Shown: piece after piece, positions 46,401-61,400 of the stretch
Layout of the letters: the number at the start of each line of letters is the position of its first letter
Numbering within the stretch: position 1 is the first letter of the stretch
Source of the DNA: Plutella xylostella
Lineage: Eukaryota > Arthropoda > Insecta > Lepidoptera > Plutellidae
Direction of reading: 5' to 3'
Assembly: GCF_932276165.1 (NCBI RefSeq)
Contig: NC_064008.1
Span: forward strand, 563,001 to 627,000
Length of the DNA: 64,000 nucleotides
Program-made: the position numbers and the translations under genes
The notes under the pieces: model-generated
What the model was told of the DNA's origin: nothing
The model's database searches: none
What the model saw: the letters and a program-made list of their open reading frames with translations, nothing else

Positions 46401-49400
46401 AGCAAACAACAGTTTCAAAGTTGAATATTTAAGAACCGGCGAAAAGGTTTCATTATAGTCAACACCCTGTACTTGGGTAAAACCTTTGGCCACCAATCTG
46501 GCTCTATATCTCACTGTATCATCACTATTTAACTTCTTTTTATACACCCACTTACACTGAACAACACAAGCATCACTGGGTCTGTCCACTAGCTCCCATG
46601 CCTCATTATCATGGAATGACTGCAGCTCCTCCTCCATTGCTTGGCACCATTGTTCCCGTTCTGAGCAGTTCATCACATCTTCATAGGTTAAACTTTCTTC
46701 AAGAATGTCTTCATTAGTCACGCACACATTACTGAAACCATATCTTTCTGGCTTTTTTCTCTCACGCTTTCCCAAGCTGGGTTGCTTAACTGGCCCGAGT
46801 TGTACAGCCTCATTCTCAAGTTCATAAAACTCATCAGCACTGGATGAACTTGCTGTGCACTCACTATCAGGTACATAAGTACTGTCATTCGGATCTCTTA
46901 GTGATTGCTCTTGTTCTTCCTCCTCTGGTACATCTGGCTCCTTCTCCCTCACGACAGCCTGCGTCATTTCACAGCTTGATTCCATGACAACAACATCTCG
47001 GCTGTTCACTATGCGCTTTGTGACAGGATTATATAACCTATAACCCTTTGTGTTCTCTGCATATCCAAGAAGTATGTATTTTTCTGCCTTTTTGTCCCAT
47101 TTGAGTCTCTTTTCCTTTGGAACATGAGCCATTGCCGTGCTCCCGAAGACACGTAAGTGGCTAAGATCTGGCTTCCTCCCTGACCAGAGCTCATACGGAG
47201 TTTTCTGCAAGCCTGAGGCCAAGGTTCTGTTGCGCAAATATACTGCCGTGTTTACAGCTTCAGCCCAAAATTTCTTCTCCATATTAGCATCAAATAGGAG
47301 GCACCTGGCCCTTTCCACTATTGTGCGATTTAACCTTTCGCACATACCATTTTGTTCCGGTGTGTAAGGATTTGTTTTCTGGTGTATAATGCCACACTTT
47401 TTCATAAAACTTTCCATCTCGGCTCCACAGAATTCCCCACCATTGTCTGTTCTCAGTACCTTGATGCACTTCCCTGTCTGCTTTTCCACCATAGCTTTAA
47501 ACTCCTGGAAGTATTTCATCACCTCGCTCTTTGACTTCAATAAATAAATGAATGACATTCTGCTGTAATCATCGACAAACAGGAGAAAATACCTTGACAT
47601 TCCTATTGAGACAGTCTCCATGGGACCGCAGACATCCGCATGCACCATTTCTAATACATCCTCACTTCTGGTACCTTTGTGAGAAAATGGTTGTCTCGCT
47701 AGCTTTCCTTCACAACATGTGACACACTGGAACTTGTCAATTTCTGCCTTGTCAGGGTAAGAAATTCCCTCCACAGCGCCATTCTTCATACTGTTCAAGT
47801 CTTTACTGTTGATATGGCCCAACCTTCTATGCCACAACATACTGGTTTCCTGCATTGCTGTGCCAACAAACAGACTTTCTTGTTTTATGTTCAGTTTGTA
47901 CACTCCATTTATTAACTGTGCTTTCCCAACAAGTACATTATTGCGATTGTATATTCTGCAAATGTCTTCACTGAAAGTCACTTTGTTTCCATTTCTGATC
48001 AACTCACTAACTGATAGGAGATTAGTTGTGAGGTTAGGAATGCACAACACATTTTTTACTGTGATATCAAACTCTGAACCATCCACTAAAGTCGTCAACT
48101 TCGTGTTTCCTGAGCATAATACTGGTACTGTAGTTTGGTTAGCTACTACAATCTGTTTCACGGACGAGTTGAAGGTAATATCGGATAAACACTCTTTGTC
48201 GGAAATCATATGAGAACTGGCACCTGAGTCGATGTACCAATCCGTCTTCTTGTATGTCGAATTCATGTAAAACGTGCTAAACACTGTACTTTCTTTGTCT
48301 TTTCCGGTGTAATTGCACTGATTTTTATAGTGTCCGATTTGTTTACATTTATAACAACGAATTTTCTTGGTGACATTGACAGGTTTCGAAGGTGACGTTT
48401 TAGACTTTGACATTTCTGCAGTGCCGCCATTATATTTCTTGCGCTGCTGCCAACTTTTCGATAAAAAAGCGCCTTCAGTGCTGCCAACCTCCGCACTCAT
48501 ATCCAACAATTTAGATTTGATGACGTCTGTGCTAACTGTCATGCCAGAATGTTCGATAGCCATTATCATTGGGGCAAATTTTTCCGTTAAACCGGCCAAC
48601 AACAAACATCCGACCCACTCATCAGTAATTTGAAATCCTGTTCCTCGTAACTTATGCGCCGTATCTACTATCTGAGTCACATAGAAAGTCATGGACTCAC
48701 AATCTTCTAGCCGAATCGATATAAGATGACGCAGCAAACTGATTCTTCTTTGAAATCCTGAATCATCGAAGAGTGATTTCAAGCGACTCCACACATCCTG
48801 AACTGTCTTTTCATTCTTGATATGAACATATAACGACGAATCTATTGTCATTATTAATTTCGCCTTCGCCTTTTGCGCGTCGGTGTCCACAATGGCGGTA
48901 CTTGCTGCTGCGGCTGCATGAGCAGTCTGGCTGGCGGCTGGCTGTTTTTTATTGATGTCCACTCCTTCTAGAATGAGGAAGTTCTCTGCGGCAAACGCCC
49001 ACTCATCGTAGTTCTCACGACCCTTAAGTTTTGGGACGTTGACGATGTAACTGCCGGCCATTGTTCAAAAAACGTAATCTTGATGAACAAACTTTTTCAC
49101 CACACAGCTTTTTAATCTGAACAAATCTAGTCCGGCGGATAACTTTACAGTTACGAGTAACCACTGAGAGTCTATATTTCACAAAATATCAACGTATTTT
49201 CAGCTTTTAACGCGAAATATGGTACTGGGCCCATAACCTAATAAAACACGCGAGTAGTTTCAAACAGACTGACGTTTATTGTCACTTTGACACAAGACAT
49301 ACATTAGTTACTGTAAAGAGATAATAGATGGCGCCACGTACATTCTATAGCACAGTTTAGACTATTATTTTAATACATATATACTAATAAATACAACATG

Positions 49401-52400
49401 ATACACAACGAGATAGAGTCGTGGATAGCGTTTGTTCGTCGACTTAAAAAGTGACCCATCAGAGAGCGTCCTTGCCGCAATGGCGTTGCGCGGCTTTGAC
49501 ACATACCACTAAGCACCTCCAAGGGGACCCAAAAATGCCAATTCCATTAGCGGAATATAGCGGAAATAGCGGAAAACTAAAGATCGCATCCAGTGGCGTG
49601 CTTTGGGAGAGGCCTACGTCCAGCAGTGGACTGCTATGATGACCTCTGATGATGATGACCTCTGGATACCTTTCACAATGGCTGGTTCCTCATCACCACC
49701 GCCATGTCCACCGGACCGAGGCCTGGGCGGGCTGCTGCCTGGGGAGTGGAAGAACAGGTTAGGCATTCCTAACCTGTTCTTCCACTCCCCAGGCAGCAGC
49801 CCATCCAGGCCTCGGTCCGGTGGACATGGCGGTGGTGATGAGGAACCTGATGCGGCGACTCGGGCACCGGCAATACGTGGTGCAGGGCGGCGACTGGGGC
49901 AGCGTCGTGACTAGTGCTATGGCTACTTTGTTCCCTGATGTAGGTGGCGTTACTAGCTTTAAAAAGGACGGTAGAATTTGTTGGTTGCTAAGAATCATTT
50001 CCCGGAGGGGATTACCCTCCGGGAAATTAAGCTCATAACATTGAAATGGTAGATTTAAATAGAAGCTCTACTCCTAAAAGTTCATACGGATCGCGGAGTG
50101 CAGACACAATCAGTTTCTCAACATCACCAAAGTTATCATAGCAAATAATATCTTAGATCCAGCGGACTGGAGAACGTCCCAAGTTTGAGCTAGTACAATC
50201 CCATTTTTAATATGATAGAGCTATAACCAGACAACCAGCAGCCTTACTCCCAGCGATTAATAGTTGCTATCCAAAAAAGCCAATTAAAACTCAGTTCAAA
50301 AATTTAGGCCGATTCAGTTGGTACCACCACCTCGGTTTTGACTGAGCCGCGGACCAGGGACAACGTAGAAAATATATCAAGAAACGACTAGTGATTATTT
50401 TTGAAACGGTAGCCGAAGTAAGCCGATATCAGGCCGATGTTGCGTTCCGTATTTCAATAGAGGTGAAAGAAAGAGATGTCGCTCTATAAAATTGTATAAG
50501 ATCTTGTGTTTTTTCTCGCTCTGACAAGGAAAAAATTGGTGTGCGTTCGAAGTACTAGCGAAGCTTGAAATAAGAAATCCGGTAATCATCAGTCCATATT
50601 ATGTTTTTATTTTTTCAATGTTAGTAAAATATTAATTAAAATACTTATTAAACACTAGGTTAAAGTCATCACTCATGCCATTTTTTACTTATTATTCACA
50701 AAAACTTAACTTTGTAAACGTTAAAATATGAAATTAGGGGCTTTTGAACGCATTCAAACTAAAAATCAAAATACTCTGTGAACCTGTGAAAACACTCCCT
50801 CAGTGTTGCCATTAGCGTACATTTTACACATTTGACGTACTATTTTAGCCTCCCATGTGTAATGTGTATATAATTGGTCCATGTAATGTACCATTTAAAC
50901 TTAACTTCCAATATCATGATTATCATGTGTAAAATCTTTGTTTATGGACTATTTTACGTATTTTTTTTGGAATCGCAGCAAAAAAATTATTAACCACAAT
51001 TAGTTACGATTTTGATTTTCTTGTATGATTATTTTCTCAACAAATATGATTATTACATGATTACAATGAGTATAAGTATATCATACATAAAACTGCGGGG
51101 TACCTACTCTGAAGGTTTTAGGACATTGTAACACTTTTTAAAATGCTATAATAAATATAGGTACGTTTCTCACGACTAAAATCTATTAAAATATAGTACT
51201 TCTGCTGACGAGCAGGTCCGAAAGAGCTGGAAAAGCTAAATTGAGTGATTTTAGTAAAAAAACAGCTCATGTACGGTTTTAACCCTAAATGTACGTTTTC
51301 AGCGCTGGATATGTGCGTTTTGAGAACTCCGTTGCGGCAACACTGCACTCCCTCCACTTCATTGGACTTCCTTTTTTGGCGGGAACTGGAAGGGCGCCTT
51401 TTTTGAACAAATTTTTAAATAAATTCAAATAACTTGGTAAACTTACGAAATACCTATCTGGGGCTCATCGTAATGGAGCCGGAGAGCGGCGGAGATGACG
51501 ATGGATGTATGGCGACACCGCGGACAACAAAGAAGCGGAAAATGAAGGAGCAGCTTCCAGCGGCGGCTTCGTCACCGGACGATAAGTACAAACCCTACTT
51601 TAAACCTGAATATAAGAGGTCATACCCGGACAACAGCTCTAAGGAAGAATTCCCGATCTATGTAGAAGGAATTAATGAGAAAATTGGGAACAAAAACCCC
51701 TTATATCTCTCAAAATTTTTCAAAAATGTAAAGGGCATAGTCGAAAAGCGTAGATTGAATGCGAACAAAATAATGGTAGTGTTCAAACAGGCGGTAGCAG
51801 CAAATGACTTCCTGAGCCATAGTTGTCTTAAGGAGAACAATTTGAAGGCGTACATACCAGCGGCGTCGGTGGAGAGAACCGGCACCATTAGATTCGTCGA
51901 TAAGGAGTCGAGTAATGCAGAACTGTATGAAAAACTGATGGCTGATGCTGAAATTATAGCTGTGAGACGGTTCACCAAGAAAGTAGGTCAGGAAATAGTC
52001 CCTCTCACTACGGTGAGTGTAACATTTGTAGGCACTTCCCTCCCACAGTATGTTTTTTTGGACAAGTGGAGGTACAGGGTTTACACTTATGTGCCACCAC
52101 TGATGCAATGTTTCAAGTGCATGAAGTTTAGACACAATGCAAAAATATGTAGAAATGATGAGGTATGTTCAAGGTGTTCAGGTGCACATTCCTACAAGGA
52201 GTGCACATCAGATAACTTGAAGTGTTGCAACTGTGGTGGGGACCACCTAGCTATATCTAAGTTTTGTCCCATTAAAATAGAACAACGTAAAAGGCATGAA
52301 TCAAATTACCTGACTAGGATGTATTCAAAAGTAGTATCAGACAAAGATTTTCCGGCGTTGCCCAAACCGAAAACAGACAAATCAGTGACATTTGCATTGA

Positions 52401-55400
52401 AAACCAAGTCTACCCCAGTTAAAAAAGTTGAAAATAATCATGAGTCCCCTATCACAACACCGGTTTCAACCGTTCCAACACCGACTACTAACTCCAACAC
52501 CTTGTCCTATGACTACCTTGTAAAAGATGATATCTTTTTACAAAAAATAATAATGACCTTAGTTACGTTAGCTAATTCAAATAAAACAAACACAACCACA
52601 CACATTAAAGATATATTGATTCAAAATCTTACCAAATAATGGCTGTTTTAAAAATAATGCAACATAATATTCAGAGTGTCAATAATAAAAAGGCTTTACT
52701 TAAATCATCATTAATTCAAAATAATATAGATGTGTGTCTTCTCAATGAAACCTGGCTAAAAGATTCAAACCCCTATTTATCAATATCTGGTTATAATTAT
52801 ATAGGAAAAAATGCTAAAAATGAACATGGCGGTGTAGGTATTTTAATCCGTAATTCCATTAAATATAAACATCTGAAGACTAGTTTTTATCAAGATATTC
52901 AATCCATAGCAGTTTCTTTGTCCACAGCAAACGGTCCACTTTCAATCCTGTGTGTATACTGCCCACCTAAAACAAAAAACACCAATAGTCTCATTAGGAT
53001 AAATAAACTAAGAAACATTGTAAAACAACTACCGAAACCTTGTATAGTATCTGGTGACTTTAATGCACATCATATTACTTTTGGATGTGAAATTACTAAT
53101 CCTAGAGGTAGGGAATTATTAGACCTTTTTGATGAGTGCAACTTATGTTTACTAAATACTGGTGCACCGACCACTGTCGGTAGACCTGGATGTAATGCAT
53201 CAGCTATAGACGTGACCTGTGTCAGCCCAGACCTTGCTCCATTATGTGAGTGGCGCGTGGGTGATGATGCTATGGGTAGCTATCACCTACAGACATTTAC
53301 AGACATTATTGTATCTACTACAAACTATCAAGTAAATGATGATATTGAGAAATTTTTATTTAATAAAACAAACTGGGAAAGCTACCATAACTTATCAGAG
53401 GCATTGTTTACAGATTTTAATTCTAATTCAGATAGTCCGTTACAAAAATATGATGAAATGTGTAAAATACTTAATACTTTAAGGAATGTGTGTGTACCTG
53501 TGTATAGGTGTCATGCTGGTAAAACATGTAGGGCTCCGGCTCCGTGGTGGAGCGAGGACTGTGCTGATGCTGTAAAGAAATCAAAAGATGCGTTAGCTAA
53601 GTATAGGAATGATATGACAATTGAAAATTATATTGATTACAAAAGATTAGATGCTAGGAAAAAAATGATTATTAAAGAAGCTAAAAGCTCAAGTTGGAAA
53701 AAGTTATGTTCATCTTTTAATAGATATACACCAATTTCTAGAGTGTGGAACTATATACGGAGATTTAAAAGAATAAATACCAATAGAAATATATCTAAGA
53801 ATGACGAATGGATAGGTAATTTTATAGACAAATTGGCACAACCTGCAAATAATGCTACAAATATAGATTTAGAATATATCTTTAACTCAGATAGTAATGA
53901 TGATACAGCATTATTTTTGTTACAACCATTTACAGATGAGGAATTTAATATAGCATTGGCGTTAAGAAAGAACACTACTCCAGGATTAGACAGTTTTCCA
54001 TATATTATGTTACAAAATTTACACATATCAGCTAAAAATAGTATATTACAGATCCTAAACTCACTATGGTCACAACAACTGATTCCAGAGTCATGGAAAA
54101 CTCAGTGTGTTATACCTATACTGAAATCAGATAAACCGGATGATGATCCTAATTCATACAGACCTATCTCTTTAGCCTCATGTATAGGAAAGTTATGTGA
54201 GCAAATGATAAAGATAAGACTAGACTATTATGTTGAAAATAAGAATATAATTCCTTCATGCCAGTTTGGGTTTAGGAAAGGAAAAAGTGCAGTCGAAAGT
54301 TTTACTACATACCTGATAGATATGAAGAACTGTTTGTTGTCTAAGTCAACAGCAGTGTGTGTGTTCCTTGATGTGCAGGGAGCTTATGACAATGTCAATC
54401 TCCATCAAATGGCAAAGGTTCTTCATTTGTTGAAACTACCTGGAAAATTAATAAAGTGGCTGTTTAACTTTTCATTTGGTCGTACATTATATGTTAAGTA
54501 TAATAATATTTTACATGGCCCAAAAAACGCATACAAAGGTCTAATGCAAGGTGCCTCCTTGTCCCCAATACTCTACAATTTATATACTTCACAAATTCTC
54601 CATCATTTACCCAAAGATGTTAAAATATTACAGTTTGCTGATGATATTTTAATATATTGTGTAAATAGTAATGTACAGGTTGCTCAGAGAAACATTAATT
54701 TAGCTTTAGATAAGCTTAATTCTTATTACTCAAATGAATTAAAGCTAAGTATTAACTCAAGTAAAAGTTCAGTTTTAGTATTTGGTAGCAATAGGTCTGT
54801 AAATATAAAATATAATAATATCCAATTACCACAAACAGAAGAAAAAAAGTTTCTAGGTGTAATTTTTGATACAAAATTAAAATTTGAAAAACACATCAAT
54901 TATATTTGTAGAAATGCAATGAGGGGTATAAATATTATGAGATCATTAGCTGGTACATTTTGGGGATCAGAACCTAAAGTCCTTAGTATGTTATACAAAA
55001 GCTTAGTTCGCAGCCACTTTGATTATAGTGCAATTGTATACATGAACATAAGCCCAGTTCTATTGAAAAAATTAGATGTAATACAAAATATGGCGTTACG
55101 CATTATTAGTGGTGCTATGTGTACAACTCCTATAAATAATATGGAAGCAGAGACTTGTATACAACCTTTATGTATAAGGCGTTTATTTGCTACAGAGAAA
55201 TTCTGTTTAAAAGTCTTAGCAATAAATAATGATATAGTTAGTAGTAGGATCTGTTTACCTGAGGTTCTGCAATCGTCCTTACAAACAACTCCTTATGTTT
55301 CGGCAGCGGATATCCTTAACAGTCAATATCCTTTAATCACCCGGGTTATGGGTTTTGTCACTGATTTGTCTGGAAATATGCACAAGAGTCAGTTATGGCC

Positions 55401-58400
55401 AGTATATGAATGTAAATATGAAGCATTAATATGTAAACTAAATGTAGATACTAGTTTTATTCTAGATGAAATAGATTTTAAAGAATATTGTTCTAATAAA
55501 ACTAATAGTTTATATTTGTACACAGATGGGTCAAAGTCTTTGAATTCTGTTAAGTCTGGTTATTATGACCCTCAAAATAAGACAACTAAATGTTTTAACT
55601 TGGATCAAAATTGTAGTATTTATACAGCAGAAGCATATGCAATTTATCAAACTCTTATGTATGTACAAAACTTGAATAATATTGAACAATACAATGAAAT
55701 AATAATAGTTTCTGACTCTAAAAGTGTACTATTATCATTACAAAATTTCAGTTTTAATTATAAGGTCAATTATATTGTGTATAAGATTAGAAATATTGTA
55801 TATAATCTCAATATAAATGTGACTTTTAAATGGGTACCGTCTCACAGAGGTATCAAAGGCAATGAAGTGGTTGACAAAGCAGTCAATTCTAATCACGATG
55901 AAGATCATAGCAACATATGCAAGATTCCTTTTACCGACCTATACACGAATTTAAAGAACGATAAAAGACGACTATGGAATGAATATTACAAGGATGTTTC
56001 GAAAATGAAAGGAAGATGGTATGCAGAGATCCAAAAAGAACTTCCAATCAAACCATGGTATCATAACCATAAGGATGCCAATGAGCGAAAATATATAACC
56101 ACAATAAATCGCCTGAGATTTGGACACTGCCAAACGCCTGCCCATTTACATCGCATGAAGATAACTGACAATAACAAATGCACTTACTGTGAAGCTGATG
56201 GGGCAGACTTGACCCATATTATTATGAGATGTCCCAAATTTAATATGCAGAGACTAGCTCTTGTGGCTGATATACGAGAAGCTTTGAATACAGAGGAGGA
56301 GGAGAACGAGACCACGAACACTTCGGCTTCGGATGCCTTGGAAGAAACGGTTGAATCGGTTGATTCAAACTTGATGTCAATGCCTGATTTGCCTGCACAG
56401 ATAATGACAGCTGACACCTGTCATCCTCGGAATGCTGTACCCCGCCGCGTTCAAGATATTTTAGCAAACCAAAAACTGTATAAGTGTTTATTTAATTTTA
56501 TATCAACTACTGTTGAACAAATTTAATATTGTTGTGTTTTTATCTGTAATTATTTTAGTTTAGTTTATTATTTTCTGTTTTTATTGTATGTTTGTATGCC
56601 TATGGACTTGTTTCCGGCGAATAAATGATTTAAAAAAAAAAAAAAAATCCACTTCATTCATACAACATACAATAACAATGATAAAACAAAATTACAAATG
56701 GAATTTCCTTATTTAAATAGATATTTGTGCACTAAATACATAATAATATGACGTAAGTATAGTATTCTGATGGAGTGGTTAAGTTGCAGACTCAGATCGA
56801 CTCGATTTATAAAATAGACCGATAAAATATTACGATAATTTGTTACAAAGTTATAGATATTAAACTATCAATCATTGTTTACAGAAAGAAGAAGAAGACG
56901 TTGCGTGTCACCGTATAGCCAAGGAAATATCTTGTGAAAGTTTTAACTCAAGGCGGAAATTTATTGAAAAAATACTCAACATAACCTACAATTAACAGTG
57001 AAATACTGAAAATATCTTGTACCGTGATAATATTTCTGAATAATAAGTGCAAACCCATACTCTAAGATCGTGCTTTCAACCACATACTTAATACAATTCC
57101 ATAATCATATCGAAATCCAAAAGTTCGTAAGTCGTAAGTGATCATAGTTTAGGTGTGTACTTATTAGACTCATGCATTGTAAACTCTATAAACGATTACT
57201 CGTAATGTATTAATCATATTAAAAGTTGAATGCGGCTGTTTTATTTTTTATTCTTTATGTTTAAAGCAGTTCTAAGAAAAAGCAGTAATAACTAGTAATA
57301 AGAGTTGTAACATTATGCATGGACCAAGTGTCTGCTTATGTAAAAACACAATGTTATCATGTAAGTAAACCCTGCTTTAAACATAAAAAATGTGTCTACC
57401 TAATCTTCATAAAGCAGATAATGCTAACACCCTGATTACACCACCAAGTAGAGCGGCCCGAGACAGTGTCCTCCGCTGAGCACTGTTAAATTTCTTCCAT
57501 GTTGCAATGTTATCATTGCCGGACTCTTAAGAAGGAATACTTCCTATCAAGCCTTTATAAATCTATAGTATCATGAATGACCTCTTAGTCAAGTGCAACA
57601 TCAACATTTAAATAATGAAATGAAACATGGTTTTTGCTGTATTTGTATTTTGTGTTTATTAAGTATGATATATTAAATCACATCACAATTATTATCAGTG
57701 TTCTGAAATATCAAGCATAAGCTTCTCTTCTATTAGCTAAAAAACTGCTTTCTGATTATCTGAAATAAGATAGAAATATAGATTAATAGTAATTCTATAG
57801 GTTAGGATATAATAATAATATATTGTACAGTCAGCCAAAGAGATATGTATGCCACCCCAACGCAAGCCCTTAGATATTATGACAATTGATAGGTAGGTAA
57901 TATTTATGTAACATGAAAAATAAGGATAACTGATATTAAGGTAAGTAATACTTAAGTTAGTAAGTATTGATAAAATATTATTATTCCACCCATGAGGATT
58001 AAATTTTTGTTGCTGTGGTGGCATAAATATCTATTGCTGACTGTACTATCAAGGTATTGATACAACTTTATTTAGTAGATTTTCTATTCTATTCTATTCT
58101 GAGAGGTGGCGAAGCTCCTGTACGTGGCTCTCTTGAGTGGAACCTTTGTACATATCCCCTTAATTTTAGCTCAGCCAGCCTAGCTCTCGAGTAAAATGGA
58201 GCAGCAAGCCTGGGTGTTCCAATAGCTGAGATAGGCTTTCTGTTGGTCCAAGAATAGATAGTCTTGTTTCTGTAGTAGGTGGAGATTGAGCCAGCATAGG
58301 TATATTTTTTTACCTACAAAAGATACCCACCGCAGCACTACATTTTAATCCTAAGGTACTTAGAAAACAGATGAATCAAATAATATTTTATAGATATAGA

Positions 58401-61400
58401 ATCTAGATAAGCAAGCCAAGTAAATTATTTTTCATACTGTCAGTGCATCATAAAATTAAAGTGTTTGTGCTAGGGTAGTATTTCATATATTTTTTGCTAC
58501 AAATAAATTGAAATCAGCTTAAGTGACTTACTCAGTAGCAGAATGATATGCCAATTTAGTTTCTTATGTAGGTATTAACTTCATAAGATCTTAATACAAC
58601 TTGTTGTTAAGTAGGTACTTCACATAGGCACTTGAATATTTAGTCTTGGTTATAAATTCCAGTCTGGAGCCAGTTGCAATGCAGTAAAAACCTACAAATA
58701 CCAAAATTCTGGTTAGTAGATATCATGGGGTTTAGGTTACAGACATTATGATAGTATAGGAAGGTTTATCTTATTATTAGTAGGTATATATTGTTAGCCA
58801 CTGGACTTAGCTGGAGCGAGACCAGACATAGGTGGTTTAAACATAGATAGGTGGCAGATTTTATGACACCTCTGGGGTGCCATAGGACTACAACAATGGT
58901 AAAAGAAGGTTTGTCTTTGTTTTGAAGGATATTTCCTTTAAGGCTTCTTCTTCATGCCTTAACCCTTTAACTGATGATGGCCATATACGTGCCACCATCT
59001 TATAGGCCTGAGAATTCTAAAGTTTATTCGATCTTGCTACTGGAAACGTCACTAATACATAGCTGAATGCACATCAGTATTTTTTTTCTTCAATCAAATC
59101 AATTAGTAGTGCCAACATTTTAAAAAAAAATGTCACTTGAAAAAAAATTGACTCATTTCAAAAGTACAAAGTTTATTTAAAAATATCTCATCAATCCTGC
59201 AGATAAAAATGTGAGTAACCTTCTTTTTTAACCGACTTCGAAAAAGGAGGAGGTTCTCAATTCGTCTGTATGTATGTTTTTTTTTTTTTTTTATGTATGT
59301 TCATCGATTACTCAGCCATTTATGGACCGATTTTGAAAATTCTTTTTTTGATGTATTGGGTTGAGCTCAGGGGTGGTCCCATTTTTTTTTCAGAATTTTA
59401 TTCCACCCCCAAGGGTGGGTAAAGGGGTAAAAACAGGGGTATAAATTTCCATTTTGGGCACTTATCAACCGATTCTTATGAAATTTATAACGTAAATATT
59501 GTTATTATAACAAAAAGATATGATGGTGACCTTGAGCTGATCTGATGATGGAAACGGAAGGCAGTCAAGGGAACTCCTCAACGGTATATAGCAACTACCT
59601 CGTGTTTGGGCTCGAATGATTCGTATTAACGAGTAGGACATATTGGTATCATTTGCATCTTACTTTTGATTGATAATTATTGCAAATAAACTAAAAATAA
59701 CAAAATAAAATAATAATTTTAAAAAAATTAAAAACCGACTTCAAAAAACCACTAAAACGTAAGAAATAATTTAAGGTTTAGACCAATCCTAGGTCACAGT
59801 ATAAATATACCTAAGCAGGTACTGTTCTTTTTTGAAGTTGGTGCCATATTTCTTCAGATTAACTACTTTGTCACTGCACCAACATCAAAAAAGAACAGTA
59901 CCTGCTTAGGTATATTTATACTGTGACCTAGGATTGGTCTAAACCTTAAATTATTTCTTACGTTTTAGTGGTTTTTTGAAGTCGGTTTTTATTATATAAA
60001 CATGTAGTATAGAAGACGATATGATCATTATTTATAAAAAAATCGTCATTTTTTATTCGAATTTCCATTTTTTTGTGGTGGCCATATATATGCCACTATC
60101 AACTTGTAGGTACCTACATGGTGGCAATATAATGTACACCGCCAGTCCAAACCCCGGCAAAGCTCCGCTCCCTCCCTGCTTCCTCCAGACAACGATCCAC
60201 AATGAAGCGGAACAAAGTCCCACCAGATGATGCCACCGCCCATGAGCCGGAAGACATGCCCGGCACTCCAGATGGCACGACTTCCGAAGATGACCCGGAA
60301 GAACCGGACCCAGAACAAGCTTCCACCCAAAACGATTCGGTGAGGGCACCCACAGGCGACGACGCTCCACCCAGCTCGACGGCACCACCGTCCCCACCCC
60401 CACCAGCCTGCCAATCTCCCCCACCCACCAGACCCCCAAGCACCTCAAGACCAACACCAGAGACTCCACACCGAAGTCCCCCAGCCACAAGACCCCAAAG
60501 TGCCTCAACATCTGCACCAACATCTCACCAACATCAAAGCCGCCCAGCTGCAAGAGCACCAAGCAACGCAGAACCAACCGCATCGCATCCGCCAACACAC
60601 CAGACAGGCCAGACAAAAATGAACCCCCGGACCCTCCGTCCCCAGACCCAGACTCGGACGAAGATGAGACCGACTGGAAAAAACAAGAATGGACCCAGAA
60701 ACCAGATCAGCCACCCTGACACTCCGAAAGTTCAATCCCCAAAACAGCCTCCAAACAGAACGAAACCTCCGACCCACCCCTCTCCACTCTTCAGCGATGA
60801 CGCACCAAACACCACTGTGGACCAAACCAATTTATACCAAGCCATGATTTCTTCTTTAGTGGTTGGTGTATAATTTCTCGATCCTACTTGTACAGCGTAT
60901 AAATTAGTTTGTTCCACAACAATGTCCAGCACGTCATCACCAAAGAACAAAGAAAAGCAGGTCAGAGGCCCTGCTCCGCCCGGAAGCCTCTCCGAAGACC
61001 GAACCCTCGGAGCACCAAAGCAGCCGAGATCCGGCCCCCGGGTCCACTCCTGCTCCCCCCAACCAGTCCCATCCTCACCCGAATCCGAAGACGAGAAATC
61101 CGAAAGCTCACCCCCATCCAACCCATCCGGCATGCTAGAGGATGCAACCGGCTCCGCGCCACCCGGCACTCCCGTAGCCGAGCGGCCCCGACGCCGGGGA
61201 GACACCAGTGCAGACACCGAAGCACCCCGAGGTCCTGCAGCCGAAAGACCTCGACACAGAGCCTCCGGTGCCTATCCCGAAGCGCCCGGAAGTCCAGCAA
61301 GTGAAGGAGACCGACAAGCCGATGAGGACGGAGACGACAGCGCCGCCGAACTAAGCAGAACGCCACCACCTGCAAGCACCCTCACCAAACCACACCGGGC

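Larger units (their letters stand above)
44984..49389 (-). mobile_element. Complete copia-type LTR retrotransposon
   Basis: Two LTRs of 151 bp (44984-45134 and 49239-49389) read as identical. The 5-bp target duplication AATAC lies at 44979-44983 and 49390-49394. Next to the 5' LTR is a primer-binding site, and next to the 3' LTR a short purine tract (AAGTGGTGG on the minus strand, 45135-45143). The single polyprotein ORF is intact. The element inserted into an older repeat (ACGAGAATCGTCACGCGCAA) inside intron 3 of the second JHEH gene, antisense to it. Identical LTRs indicate a recent insertion. Confidence 0.95.
51364..56647 (+). mobile_element. Full-length non-LTR retrotransposon (I/LOA-like, with RNase H)
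   Basis: The element is bracketed by the 11-bp target duplication TCCACTTCATT (51353-51363 and 56648-56658) and ends in a poly(A) run of about 17. It has a 5' UTR of about 110 bp, overlapping ORF1 and ORF2, both intact, and a 115-bp 3' UTR with AATAAA at 56620. It is in intron 4 of the second JHEH gene in sense orientation. Full length and intact frames suggest a recent, possibly active copy. Confidence 0.93.

Noticed and set aside
47809..48213. A 134-codon plus-strand frame
   Set aside because: Antisense shadow of the copia polyprotein.
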